A stretch of 64,000 bases of DNA from Euphorbia lathyris. Its lineage: Eukaryota > Streptophyta > Magnoliopsida > Malpighiales > Euphorbiaceae. The position numbers and the translations under genes are program-made. Location of the stretch: positions 58,299,501 to 58,363,500 of the forward strand of contig NC_088918.1 in the NCBI RefSeq assembly GCF_963576675.1. The letters run 5' to 3'. Every line of letters begins with the position of its first letter. Position 1 is the first letter of the stretch. The notes beneath the pieces are model-generated. The model worked only from the letters and a program-made list of their open reading frames with translations, made no database searches and was not told the DNA's origin. Positions 12,068-22,413 of the stretch are shown piece by piece.

Positions 12068-13008
12068 ATGCCTACCAAATACAAACCTTCAAGGCACAAT
12101 GCTGCCTCAAGCAACAAACGCCCAGACTTATCCAAACGATATGGGGCGCCTTTTCCTATCTTCAATCACGATGAAGGTAGGCGTTACTGGAATCTCCGTT
12201 ACAAATTCTTCACTGGAATGTTGTATATGGATGAATTTATTAACACCCAACTTGGCATTAGTGATGACATGAGCCGCTATATGGAACGTGGACAAAATTC
12301 GCCAAAATGCGATTTCCAATAATAGGCGACTGGATACTCGAATTCTTTTGTACCGTTCGTTTCACTAACAAACGACGGGTACGTCTCAGTTTTCATCGAG
12401 ATGGCGAAACCTTCACTTTCGGCTATCCTGAGTTGCATGATTGGTTTGGTTTTCCCCCGAGGGATACAATCAAACGTCATCCTAGAAGAGACATGACATC
12501 CACGGATATTTGGAGAATGCTCACTGGATTTTGGCGATTCAATTCAAAAATCGCCTATAATCACTCCTTTCACTCCAACTCCATGTTGTATTTGCACAAA
12601 TTCTTGTGTCACAGTTTATTCGGTCGCATATTTAGTAGTGTGGTCCGTGACACAGATCTTTATGTTCTTGGAGATATATTCCAAGGAAATACAGTAGATT
12701 CTTCAAAGATTCTGATGGAGGGTCTTGTCGCCGCTTCTCGATCCAATGATAAAAAGATTGGGTTCGGCAATATAATCTGTGGAATAATTCTTGGTACCAA
12801 GGGTACCATTGATGTTCCCTGGAGTGATGATGAATTCTTCCCGACAATAAACTATGAATTTCTCGAGCACGAAGGACTTGTGAAACGTGTCTTTCGCGCA
12901 GGGCCTCACTTTCTGTCTGCACCGGAACGTGAAACTTTCGTGCAGTTTCAAATTGATCGTATTAAGGCTAGAAATATCCCGCTTGATAGGGATGAGTATA
13001 TAGAATAG
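12068..13008 (+). pseudogene. Athila ORF-A (ATHILA ORF-1 type protein), frameshifted
   Basis: The frame opens at ATG 12068 in a good context (ACACCATG) and shifts near 12290-12307 into the frame that runs to TAG at 13006-13008. The product would be about 310 residues. It has the conserved core of the ATHILA ORF-1 / putative plant transposon protein families: an EFFCTVRF segment, WFGFP, a WRFNSK segment, then LHKFLCHSLFGR and DLYVLGDIFQG. The function of this family is unknown; it sits where Athila elements may carry an env-like gene. No signal peptide or membrane helix is evident. It is clearly related to ORF-B (15947-17165). Confidence 0.75.
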
Positions 13009-13630
13009 TTTAGGTTTATAAGTTTTATTTTTGTAAATATTTGTGTATTTTGTGTTATTTAGTTTCATTTTTTTTTGTTTTTATGTTTTGTTTTATTCAA
13101 TAAAATTTCTATTTCATTTTAGTTCATTTATTAATTTTACAATGGTTAGATATATGTTTGTTCCATTTCTTATATAATCATGGTTAAATCTATATATAAT
13201 CCATAATGTTGAACAATTCTACTTATTTTTTGTTACATGAAGATAAAAAATGCTTTAAATAACTTATCATGGTTTTCTTAATTAACACATATATTCACAC
13301 TTAATCCAGTTTCACAAACTTAATTCATTGAGTTTAATACATTAAGTTTTTTTTTTAAATTTATTCAATTGATTAAATTCATATAATTAATATATATTTA
13401 TATGCACTTATTATGCACTTAATACGATTCTTTTAACTTATATGCATAAATGAACCATTTATTTCACTTTAATTCAATTTATTGAGGTTAAACCTTTGGT
13501 TTTCCTTGCAATTAATGTCATTTATTTTAGTTTTTAAGTGCAGGGACACTTTATATTAAGTTCAGGAACCATTCCATCAACAAAATTGCACAAACCAAGT
13601 CATTAGGCATCCAAATAGCCAGTTTTGACC
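13009..13630. other. AT-rich spacer without recognisable features
   Basis: Very AT-rich sequence between ORF-A and the next hairpin module. No ORF of substance, terminal repeat or known motif was seen. Confidence 0.7.
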
Positions 13631-13848
13631 AATTCTCTACCGAGAATTAATAATTCTCGGTATGAGCAGCAAAAACGGACCAATTTCAGGGCGAAAATTC
13701 CCCGAAAGTCGCGTGCCGCGGCCGCGGCTTTGCTATTCGCGGTCGCGACACGCGATTTATATGCCCTTTTGATTCCGATTTTTGACTCAATTTTTGCCTA
13801 TTCCTATTCCTATTCTACCTATACACCTACCTAATTCCCCTATATAAA
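13631..13848 (+). promoter_or_regulatory. Hairpin-plus-TATA module upstream of Athila ORF-B
   Basis: An 11-bp perfect palindrome TACCGAGAATT-AAT-AATTCTCGGTA occupies 13638-13662 and is followed by TGAGCAG, as in the LTR. A GC-rich hairpin follows at 13710-13754 with 17-bp arms and two mismatches (CGCGTGCCGCGGCCGCG against CGCGGTCGCGACACGCG). A TATA box (TATATAAA) lies at 13841-13848. With the solo LTR removed, this TATA box is about 240 bp upstream of the ORF-B start. The layout matches the LTR and the ORF-A upstream region. Confidence 0.5.
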
Positions 13849-13861
13849 CCTACCTCTTACA

Positions 13862-15732
13862 CAAACTGTTGGGGTTTTGGTGTCCTATAGACAATTGTTC
13901 TAGGATACAAACTTAATGTAAATGAATTGTTCTTTATATCATTTGTTTTAATGAGATATATGTTTTATAACTATATAAAGGCAATCCCTTTTAAGCACTA
14001 AATAAAGTCTAATAAAAGGAAATCCGTAAGTTTGTTTAAAGTGATTATAAAGTGTTCATACAAGCATGAAGTGAGACAAAACTTTATAATAAACTAATAA
14101 ACTTAAAACCACCCCAAGTCAAGTGATATGTTTAGGATTGATATATCACTGTTGAGACTTGTATGTAACAATGTCTTCTGTCCGACAGAAAGCTGATCTC
14201 ACAAGCTTCATATATACAGATATCTGGACAGTTACATAGATCCGATGAAAAGTTGTTCATTAGGATTGGGGATCCGATTTGAGATAACAGGATGGGTAGA
14301 TTCATCCTTGTCACCTGTTCATGTCATTGGTATTAATAGGTATAACTAATCCTCAGACTCAAAGGAATGTTAATTGGTCATCCTGAATTACTGAATGTGA
14401 GACTTTGATCCTGTTATCCCACGATCCTTAACAGAGATGACTCTGGGGTGTGAACAGCAAAGGTTGGGTGTCACAGGAGGTAATGTCAGGGTAGTTATAC
14501 ATTGGATTGAGCATTTATCACTCCCGATAAATGGGAGATACATCCAAGGATCGCTTGTGGAAGACTCGACTCTAAATCCTTGCAAGGTGATAGCTTAAGA
14601 GTAAGAAATACAGATTTCACTTAACCTATCTTTTTGAGTTGACTCGGCCTGAACAAGTAAAATGAACGTCTCGCTATATGTGACTTGACATCATCCATAG
14701 TCATAAGATTCAGTTCAAGGGTGTAGTTGATAAAGGATCGAATTATACTGTAACTAATACGGAAAGGTTAACGACAGAATCAACCTGTCTTCTTAACGGA
14801 CTCTGGGGGAATGATTACAGACTTGCCAATAACATACTCAGTACATCATTCCGTTATGCAAAGATTAAATATAATTCTTGAAGAAATTAATTTAATAGTT
14901 GCATACGGCCAGAAGTAGTAAGAACCTAATGGATCACACATAAGACTTGGAACCAAAAGAGAGATGGATGTTATTAATTGATGGAAGCCCAATTGAGCCC
15001 AGTAAGGCCCATTTAATTAAGGGGGCCGAAATTTATATATAATTAGTAAGGAATTATTTTAATTCCATTAATCCTAATTTGATTAGGAATATGAATTAAA
15101 TTAATTAAGAGATAATTAAGTTAGGAGTTTTAATTAGATTAATATACTCCTATTATTATCCAATAAGGTTATTTATTATTATCCTAGATATATTAGATAT
15201 ATAGTGAGATAATAATTAGGAATTCTATTCCGAATTGAATTCCTATTAAGTGACCTAATTCTATCTAACTAGGGTTTAGATACAAGTGATTATATATACC
15301 CTCTTTATACATGAATTTCGACTAATGCTCCCTAATCCCACCTAGTGATTTTCGAAATTCCTAGCTTAGAGAGAGAAAGAGAATTCGACTCCCCTAGTTC
15401 GTGGACAAGAATTCATACGGCTTCCATCGATCAATTAATTTCATCTATCTCCTTTTTCTTTGATCTTGTGTTGATTAATTAGAGGCAATCTATTTTGGTT
15501 GCATCTCATACGGTTGATTCTAACTTAATCTCACTGTGTCTTACTTTGTGCTTGGGAACTCGGAGAAGAGTTGTGGGCACTTCATTAACAACGGTAGATT
15601 GTTCATCAAAAGGTATTTCTTCTTATCCCTCTTTATATGAAATAACGATTAACAGATCCTATGGTTAAAAGGAAGTAGGCTAAAATTTTTATATTTCCGC
15701 TGCTATACCTTAGCCTAATTTCCTACACAAAC
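13862..15732. mobile_element. Solo LTR (13867-15727) nested in the Athila element
   Basis: The 1,861-bp sequence starts TGTTGGGG and ends TTTCCTACA. It is flanked by the direct 5-bp repeat CAAAC (13862-13866 and 15728-15732). It has no internal coding domain, so it is an LTR left after LTR-LTR recombination. The parent family was not identified. It lies between the TATA box (13841) and the ATG (15947) of ORF-B. ORFs on its minus strand are short and look incidental. Confidence 0.88.
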
Positions 15733-15946
15733 CTCAGATCACCTCTATTTTTACCCAATCCCTTACTCCAAACTCTTCCCCATAAACCTACTTTTACTCT
15801 TCCCAATTTATTCATTCCAATTTCTATCCTCTTTTCCATTCAATCACTTCCAATTACAACTCCCAAACTCATCTTCAAGTTTTACTCTTTCTCTCAAATT
15901 CCTTTTTCTTCTTCTTCTTCTTCTCAAACCCTAAAACACCATTACC

Positions 15947-17165
15947 ATGGTAAGGACTAAGCGTGTTGGTAACAAGCCCGCTGTTACGGAAGCTAATCGC
16001 CTTCGGGTTCAATGTGGAGCTTATTTCGACATCGCTTCGGAGGAGGAAGCCGCTCGTTTCAAACATTTTTCACAAGCCGATCGCCAATTTGTGGACATGC
16101 ACTTCCTAGACTTCCATTCGGTAAGAGCATTGAATTTCTCTACTAGAATTGATGCTTTTATTGAGGCGTTGGGTTGGCAAGAATTCGTTAATATGCGTTT
16201 TTCGCGTATTAATGAATATGTGGTGGAATTTTTTGGTCACTTTGACCATGAACAAGAAGAAAACCTCAATCTCTTTTAGGAATAATGGTACCACTTACAC
16301 CATTGATTATGAAGCAATGGGAAACATGTTTGGCTTCCCTACTTCTGATTTTTATGATAAGCCTAAGGATTTTGATAATGATGCTGTTTGGCGAACTCTT
16401 TCGGACCAAGACTATTTTAATTCGAAAAACACCTCAAGCAAGTTGATTAAGGACAACTGTGTGTTCTTCTTTCATAAATTTTTGAGTTTCTCCTTGTTTG
16501 GGCGTGTTGAGAGTTCAAAGATTCAGGTTCGGGATTTGTATGTTTTGGATAGTTTGTTTAAAGGCCTGAGGATTGATAGCATTGGTATGTTGTTTGATAA
16601 TTTGTTCCGTGCTTCGAGGGCTACTACCATTCAGATCCCTCTTTGTAATTTTATCACCGCTATTGTGTTGGGAGCGCGAGGTGAATTGGCTGATTTTGAC
16701 ATGTCCACCTACCGTGGGTATGTTCCACTCTTGGACATTTCGGCTCTTGAGCGGGCTCATTTATTGCTTCCGCAATGTCCCCCCGTCTTTATTTCGTATG
16801 CCTCCCGTATTGCCCACCTTCGTGGCACTATGGGTGGTGGCGCTTCAAGTTCTCAATTTGCAGGTATCGAAGGCGGCGGAGAGGCGGAATGAGAGGAGGA
16901 TGAACCCCAAGCTCAACCACAACCCCAAGCACCTCAAGCAGATGATCTGGTGGATTTGCGGAGGATTTTGAACCAAATCAATTCCAACAATCGTCAAATG
17001 AACTTAAGAATTGATGATTTGGTCGAAAACAACATGGTGATGAATGACAACCTCAATCTTTTGAGGCGTGAGCATAGATCGACTCGGCATCAGATGCTTT
17101 CCTTTTTCCGACGCCGAAATGTGGAGACTTCACCTACACCTCCGGATTCCCCGCCTCAAGCATAG
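15947..17165 (+). pseudogene. Athila ORF-B (ATHILA ORF-1 type, coiled-coil tail), broken
   Basis: It starts at ATG 15947 (ACCATGG context) after a pyrimidine-rich leader. The frame shifts near 16255 and has TGA at 16890-16892 before ending at 17163-17165. The core aligns with ORF-A: VEFFGHF, NMFGFP, FNSK, FFHKFLSFSLFGR, DLYVLDSLFKG and a later ITAIVLGARG. After a Gln/Pro-rich linker (about 16893-16945) the C-terminus forms a probable coiled coil (LRRILNQINSNNRQMNLRIDDLVE), which ORF-A lacks. Like ORF-A it has no evident membrane segment. Presumably an accessory structural or nucleic-acid-binding protein; function unknown. Confidence 0.75.
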
Positions 17166-18550
17166 GTTGTTTTCTTTAATTTTATTTTTATCTTGTTATA
17201 ATTTGGTACAATTTTAATTTTCCTATGTTTGGTATAATTTTCCATTTTTAATTTTATGTTGAATGTTTCATTTGCTACAATTTATATCTTTATTATCGTA
17301 TGCCTTATTTCGTATTTAATTTTTATGTTTTCTCCATTTTTGCACCAATGAGGACATGGTCCACTTTAAGTGTGGGAGGAGATATACATATATCATTTAC
17401 ACATATACGAAAAAAATGCAACGAAAATATTATTTAGCAAAACGAAAAAAATGCAACACTAATATATTGCAACACATTTTTTATGTTCATAAATTAACCA
17501 TAAGTTAATATGATTATTTGTTTAGGTTATCATTATCGTTAGAAAAACAAAATTTCTATACGTATACGGGTAATATTTTTCAAAATTTTTCACAAATCTC
17601 CGATACGATTTTAAGTAAAATTGTCTCGAGTGAATGTATTTTAATTAAATAAATTCTTTATTTTCAATCTCTATTTTATATCATGAAATTCATGATACAA
17701 TAAATCTTATTTTAAATTTTCAATTAGGTTTATAGGCATTAAATTGAACTAACATTTTTAGCTCGGTTTGATTTCGTCTTACATTAACACCAATTGAAGT
17801 TTTTAAGGAAACTTTAGCCATAATACATGTTGAATTTTAAGTCAATATAGGATGAATGTGCTATCTTTCTTTTTCCCAAGTTACAATTTTAATTTTATAA
17901 TTCATATTAATTAATCAATTAGTTGAATTCTTAACTTTTGACCACGATTGAGACCAACCTTATCACAATCGAGGTATGAAATGGAAGAAAATTAAGTACC
18001 GTTTACTTTTGGCCACGATTGCGACCACCCTTATCACAATCGAGGTATGGAAGGAACGTTTAAACAAAAATAATAAGCGTGTTTAAGTTTAAAGTAACAA
18101 TTGCGTCCACCCATGGCATGGTCGGTACCTCTTAAGCAAACACAAAGAAATAAAATACGTATAAAGTTACGATCAAGACCACCCTTATCTCGGGCGTAAC
18201 TAAGCAATAATTAACCTAAGTACTTATTTTAATTTAATATATCTCATATATTAGTTTAGGTTTGGGAAAGGAAATTTTGTGCTTTAAAATGCCTTGAAAT
18301 GAAAGATTCAAAAACATGCGTGCTTATATCGTCCCGAATGCTTCAATTCAAAATTGGAAATACAAGACGAGTGATATATCGTATATTATACTGAGTTAGT
18401 TTGATATTTTGCGTATAAATTTGCCATGCGAAGTAAGTCTTTTCGGCTTAACTAATTTAAAAGGTAATGCAGAGATATATGTTTTATTTTTATAAAGAGA
18501 TTAGCTAAAGAATAAATTCAGTGAAATTTTGCTCGGGACTAGCAAAAGAT
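17166..18550 (+). repeat. Athila 3' untranslated region with degenerate hairpin repeats
   Basis: Noncoding. A decoy PPT-like run TAAGTGTGGGAGGAGATA lies near 17367-17384. From 17939 to 18202 there are about four degenerate copies of a unit centred on GACCACCCTTATC. Two are bracketed by CGATTG...CAATCG (17945-17971 and 18016-18042), the fourth by TTACG...CGTAA (about 18169-18201), and the third (about 18096-18130) is diverged. Spacing is about 70-85 bp. Confidence 0.6.
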
Positions 18551-18564
18551 TAAGTGTGGAGATT
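18551..18564 (+). promoter_or_regulatory. Athila polypurine tract
   Basis: The sequence TAAGTGTGGAGATT lies immediately before the 3' LTR, the position and composition expected for the plus-strand primer. Confidence 0.7.
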
Positions 18565-19870
18565 TGTTAAGCCCAAAATATACCTAAAATATTATCAATA
18601 ATTACATCAATATTGCTACGAATTTATGCTATTTATAACTGTTTAGAAAGCTTTTACTCTCGAATATGTTTCTTTCTTGTAAGGTACATAAATATTTGGT
18701 AAAATCCAAATAGGAACGAAAAGAGCTCAAAAACAGAAGAAAAACCCTACAAAAGGAGTCGAAGACGACAGAAATTAATAACGCCAAATCGAGGACGAGA
18801 ACAAAAGCCGAAGAAGTGAAAAACGTTCCGTGCCGCGACCGCGGCCCCCAAATTCTCGATCGTGACACGCGTTCTTCAGCTTCTCCTTCCCTTCGTCCGA
18901 AGACCAATTGATGCTTCCCCATTCTCGGTAGAGAATTAAATATTCTCGGTACGAGCAGGAGTCTGTAGAAGCCTAGTTGCACACTTTCATTTTCGACGAA
19001 ACGCGATCGTTCGGGTGGATAAAGACGTCCTTTCACAACGGATACGATCCTTCACAACGGACACGACACTTCAATCAAGACACTTCAACATCTATAAATA
19101 AAGAGTTGATGGAGAGTTGAAGAGATGTAGAAGAAAGAGATTAGTATAGAATTTATGCAGAAATTCCGAGTCAAGTGATTCAAAAGTTAGAGTTCGATTC
19201 TGTAAAAAGCAATATGCTGTACACACATTGTTTATTCAATAATAACAAGTTCAGTAGCGTTTAGACATTGTTCCAATTTAGTTTTCATTTTGGTAGTAGA
19301 CTGACCAAGTCTCTATTACGGAGATTCAACGAGAAGATTGAGTAGAGGATCCGCCCCTGAGCCTGACAAACTCTAACGAAACCCAAGGAAAGGATTGACA
19401 ACCCGTTCACTTGCAAGTCGTCGAATGTTTCCATGCTCCATGTTCTCTGTAAACTTGTATCAATTTATATTTCATCTAATAAAGTCCGTTCTATTCGATA
19501 GATTTTTATGCAGCACTTTGGTAAAGGATCCGAAGTGGATGCTGGTGTTTTCATTAAAACGTATTTAATTCAAAATCTTTACAAGGAAACTTTGTTGAAC
19601 ACTTAGGCAAATTATTATCTCGAAAGAGTTTTAATTTGATTAAGGGCAATTATCCCGAATAGGGTTTTGTCATGTTCAAAGCCTAATAATTAGAGGTTCC
19701 ATCATTTATTTCATCTTTATAATTCATACAAAGTTTAAAGTTGTTTTCTTTGCTTAATGAAAACAAATACATTTGTTTACTTTTCTAAAAAGTACTAAAA
19801 GTTCCTGTCTGGGATCGATATCTTTTATTACTACAAGCGTATACCGTGCACTTGCGGAAATCGCTCAACA
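18565..19870 (+). repeat. Athila 3' LTR
   Basis: It starts TGTTAAGCCC and ends TCGCTCAACA, with TATAAATA at 19093-19100 and the GC hairpin at 18829-18869 (more mismatches than in the 5' LTR). It is 168 bp shorter than the 5' LTR. The missing segment lies between two copies of a TTCC(C)TGT motif, consistent with a repeat-mediated deletion. Confidence 0.95.
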
Positions 19871-19875
19871 ATAAT

Positions 19876-20726
19876 GTTAATATTGTCTTCTTCGTCTGAT
19901 CATGTTTTCCTTTTTCAAATTCGACGTTGGTAACTGATGTTGTCCTTCATGTGATCGTCTATCTAAGGTAAAAGTTTTTTCTTTATATCACGTCAGAAGG
20001 GTGAAATATAAAGTCTATTATTTCCATCTTTTGTTTTGTTACGTACTATTTTGTTAATTTCAAAGTGTTCTACCTCCTTTTTTCACTGTTTCACTAAGCA
20101 GCAATTGGTAAATTTGGAAAAGGAAAGCTTAATGTTAATTCAAGTGTCTTAATCATTGTGTGTTCATGGATTTTGTGAATCTAACATTTTTAGATTATTA
20201 CATTCTCAAGTTAAATCCTCTGGTTTTCTTTTCCTCATGATATTCTCAATCAACCATAAACTGTTGAAATTGGATGGTGTTCATTTTGTTTCCTACTCTG
20301 ATTTTCAGTAACAAATGGGATAGGCATAGGTTGTTTGCAATTGAAGTTCCACTCTTGAAACTTTTCTCTATTTAATTCGTAGGGGATCGTAAGTGCTTTT
20401 CATATCCTTTGAATATCACCTTTCAATGCTTTAGTGGGTTTATCAAATTGAAAAGAGATTTTTTTTTCAAACTGGAGAATTATTTAGAGATTACCACAAG
20501 CAGGTTTGAGGTCTAGAATTAAGTTTTTATTTTTTAACAAGCTTATTACCTTTTTCCTTTATTTCCTGTAATGGATTTTCAACCTCTTATTTGTAAGTTC
20601 TTTTTTTCTTTTGTGTTGTATAATCTTCTTATTTGATTGTCGTTTATTAATTTTTAAAAATCTCTTGATGCCTTTTCAATAGTTCACATGTAATATACAT
20701 CATTGTAGAGGTTATATATTTTTGTT
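19876..20726. other. Helitron interior, no recognised gene
   Basis: AT-rich sequence of the large Helitron between the Athila and TR-GAG insertions. Nothing identifiable was seen. Confidence 0.65.
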
Positions 20727-20731
20727 ATAGA

Positions 20732-21302
20732 TGTTGAAAAAATTAACTATTAATTTAAAACAATTAAGGAATTGTTAGTTTGAAGTCCTAATAAATGAGG
20801 GATCATTTATGTAATTTGTATTAATTAGAGAGCTTTTCATGTAATTTGTAAATTATAAAAAAAAAATGTGAAAGTTGGACCACCGAAATTGGTGGTCCAA
20901 GTCAAAATAATGGGCAGCAGCAATTTGCTGCTGCCTAATTAATTGGGTAGGCCAGCAATTATTGCTGGCCTTATCCCCTTCTTGGCTTATAAAGCCAAGG
21001 AGATGCTTCCTTAATTTTTGGATTTTGAGGGATTAGAAATTTAGGTGGTAAGGAGAGAATTGTGAGTATTGAAAGAGAGTAATTTATATATGCAGTATTG
21101 TGTATTTGTTAAGAGAGGGTAGTTCAATTATTTTGGGGAAAGACAAAATAGTAAAGATAATTAATTCGGGTATTTTGGGAAACACCTGAGTGTATTATTT
21201 TTGTTTTTATCTCATTGTAACACCCTCTTGTAAACCTCACAATTCAATAAAATTATTTTATCGTTTCCGCTAAATTGTCGCAATCCTGAAAAATTCCCAA
21301 CA
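20732..21302 (+). repeat. TR-GAG 5' LTR with four U3 hairpins
   Basis: Four hairpins follow one another: TTGGACCACC-GAAATT-GGTGGTCCAA (20875-20900); GGCAGCAGCAA-T-TTGCTGCTGCC (20913-20935); GGCCAGCAA-TTA-TTGCTGGCC (20950-20970); and a stem whose core is CTTGGCTT-ATA-AAGCCAAG (20981-20999), extendable to 20978-21002. The last contains the TATA box TTATAAAG. An AATAAA signal lies near 21246. Confidence 0.92.
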
Positions 21303-21351
21303 ACTGGTATCAGAGCTTCAACGATCTTAAGGGATCAGTGAGTTTTGGAGA

Positions 21352-22212
21352 ATGGCAGCCCACCAATCATCCTCGGTTTTTCCTCCTCCAAGTTTCAATG
21401 GCGAAAATTATCAAATTTGGGCTATCAAAATGAAAACTCATTTAAAAGGGTTGGGTTTATGGCAGTGGGTTGAATCTAAGAAGGAGGTAACACCTCTTGG
21501 AGACAATCCAACTTTAAATCAAATAAGGGCTCATGAAGAGGAATCATCGAAAGCTCCAAGAGCTTTGTCTATCATTCATGGTGCTGTCTCAGAGTCAATT
21601 TTCACGAGAATTATGACTTGTGAAACAGGAAATGAAGCTTGGGAAAAGTTGAAAGAACTTTATGAAGGCAATGAACGAACAAAGAGGATGCAAGTCTTGA
21701 ATTTCAAAAGAGATTTTGAGACTTTGAGAATGAAAGAAAATGAGTCGGTACATGAGTATTATGACCGGTTGATGGCGGTTGTGAACAAAATCCGGCTAAT
21801 GGGAGAAGATCTGCCTGATAGCAGAGTTGTTGAAAAATTGTTCGTGAGCTTGCCTGAAAGGTTTGAGGCAAAACTTTCATCTCTTGAAGATTCAAGAGAT
21901 ATAAGTCAATTATCCTTATCCGAATTAATTAATTCTTTGCAAGCTCAAGAACAAAGAAGAGCAATGAGAAATGGAAAAAATGAGGAAGCAGTTGAGGGAG
22001 TTTTCCTCACCCAAGATTCAAAAGGAAAAAGGGAAATTCCTCAATGTGGTCATTGCAAAAAGCATGGTCATGATGAGAAGGACTGCTGGTACAAGGGGAA
22101 GCCTCAATGTTTCAAGTGCAAAAAGTTTGGGCACGTGCAACGGAATTGCAAAAACAAGAGAAAAGAAAGTGTCAATATGACAGACCATGTTGGCGAAGAA
22201 GAATTTGCTTAA
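21352..22212 (+). CDS. gag: Intact copia-type GAG of the TR-GAG element
   Basis: An uninterrupted 286-codon ORF starts 36 nt after the PBS. Residues about 1-70 match the copia gag N-terminus (PPPSFNGENYQIWAIKMKTHL). Residues about 70-205 form the UBN2-type gag domain (AWEKLKELYEG, VHEYYDRL, VEKLFVSLPERFEAK). Two CCHC zinc knuckles follow near residues 228-262 (CGHCKKHGHDEKDC and CFKCKKFGHVQRNC). The protein would assemble particles and bind the element RNA through the knuckles. It ends where copia polyproteins normally continue into protease, so the truncation is a property of the element. It appears functional. Confidence 0.93.
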   Translation: MAAHQSSSVFPPPSFNGENYQIWAIKMKTHLKGLGLWQWVESKKEVTPLGDNPTLNQIRAHEEESSKAPRALSIIHGAVSESIFTRIMTCETGNEAWEKLKELYEGNERTKRMQVLNFKRDFETLRMKENESVHEYYDRLMAVVNKIRLMGEDLPDSRVVEKLFVSLPERFEAKLSSLEDSRDISQLSLSELINSLQAQEQRRAMRNGKNEEAVEGVFLTQDSKGKREIPQCGHCKKHGHDEKDCWYKGKPQCFKCKKFGHVQRNCKNKRKESVNMTDHVGEEEFA

Positions 22213-22216
22213 TTTG

Positions 22217-22358
22217 GAGACAAGTGCACCGAGAAGTTGTTTGCGGAGATAAGTGCTCCGGTGATGATGGGAAAGTACATCATTGATTCGGTGAGAAGTG
22301 CACCGAGAAGTTGTTTGCGGAGAGAAGTGCTCCGGTGATGATGGGAAAGTACATCATA
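22217..22358 (+). repeat. 74-bp tandem duplication after TR-GAG gag
   Basis: A 74-bp unit beginning AAGTGCACCGAGAAG at 22222 repeats at 22296 with few changes. The second copy is slightly shorter. Within the unit, AAGTGC(A/T)CCG also recurs. It lies between the stop codon and the PPT. Confidence 0.85.
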
Positions 22359-22413
22359 TAAAATATATATAAAAAAAAATGAAAAGTTTTAAATTAATAG
22401 TTAAGGGAAAGAT

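Larger units (their letters stand above)
4464..19875 (+). mobile_element. Athila-lineage Ty3/gypsy retrotransposon (4469-19870)
   Basis: The element has LTRs at 4469-5942 and 18565-19870, both TG...CA, and a 5-bp target duplication ATAAT (4464-4468 and 19871-19875). The primer-binding site TGGCGCCGTTGCC and the gag-pol sequence are of Athila type. Total length is 15,402 bp, of which 1,866 bp is a nested solo LTR. The order is LTR, gag-protease, RT-RNase H-integrase, ORF-A, ORF-B, 3' untranslated repeats, PPT, LTR. The LTRs differ by roughly 16-18 substitutions by eye plus one 168-bp deletion, so insertion is fairly recent. All coding frames are nevertheless broken. Confidence 0.95.

Noticed and set aside
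17939..18202. Regularly spaced palindromic repeats resembling a CRISPR array
   Set aside because: The repeats are degenerate and few, the context is a plant retrotransposon, and no cas gene exists. They are retroelement 3' region repeats.
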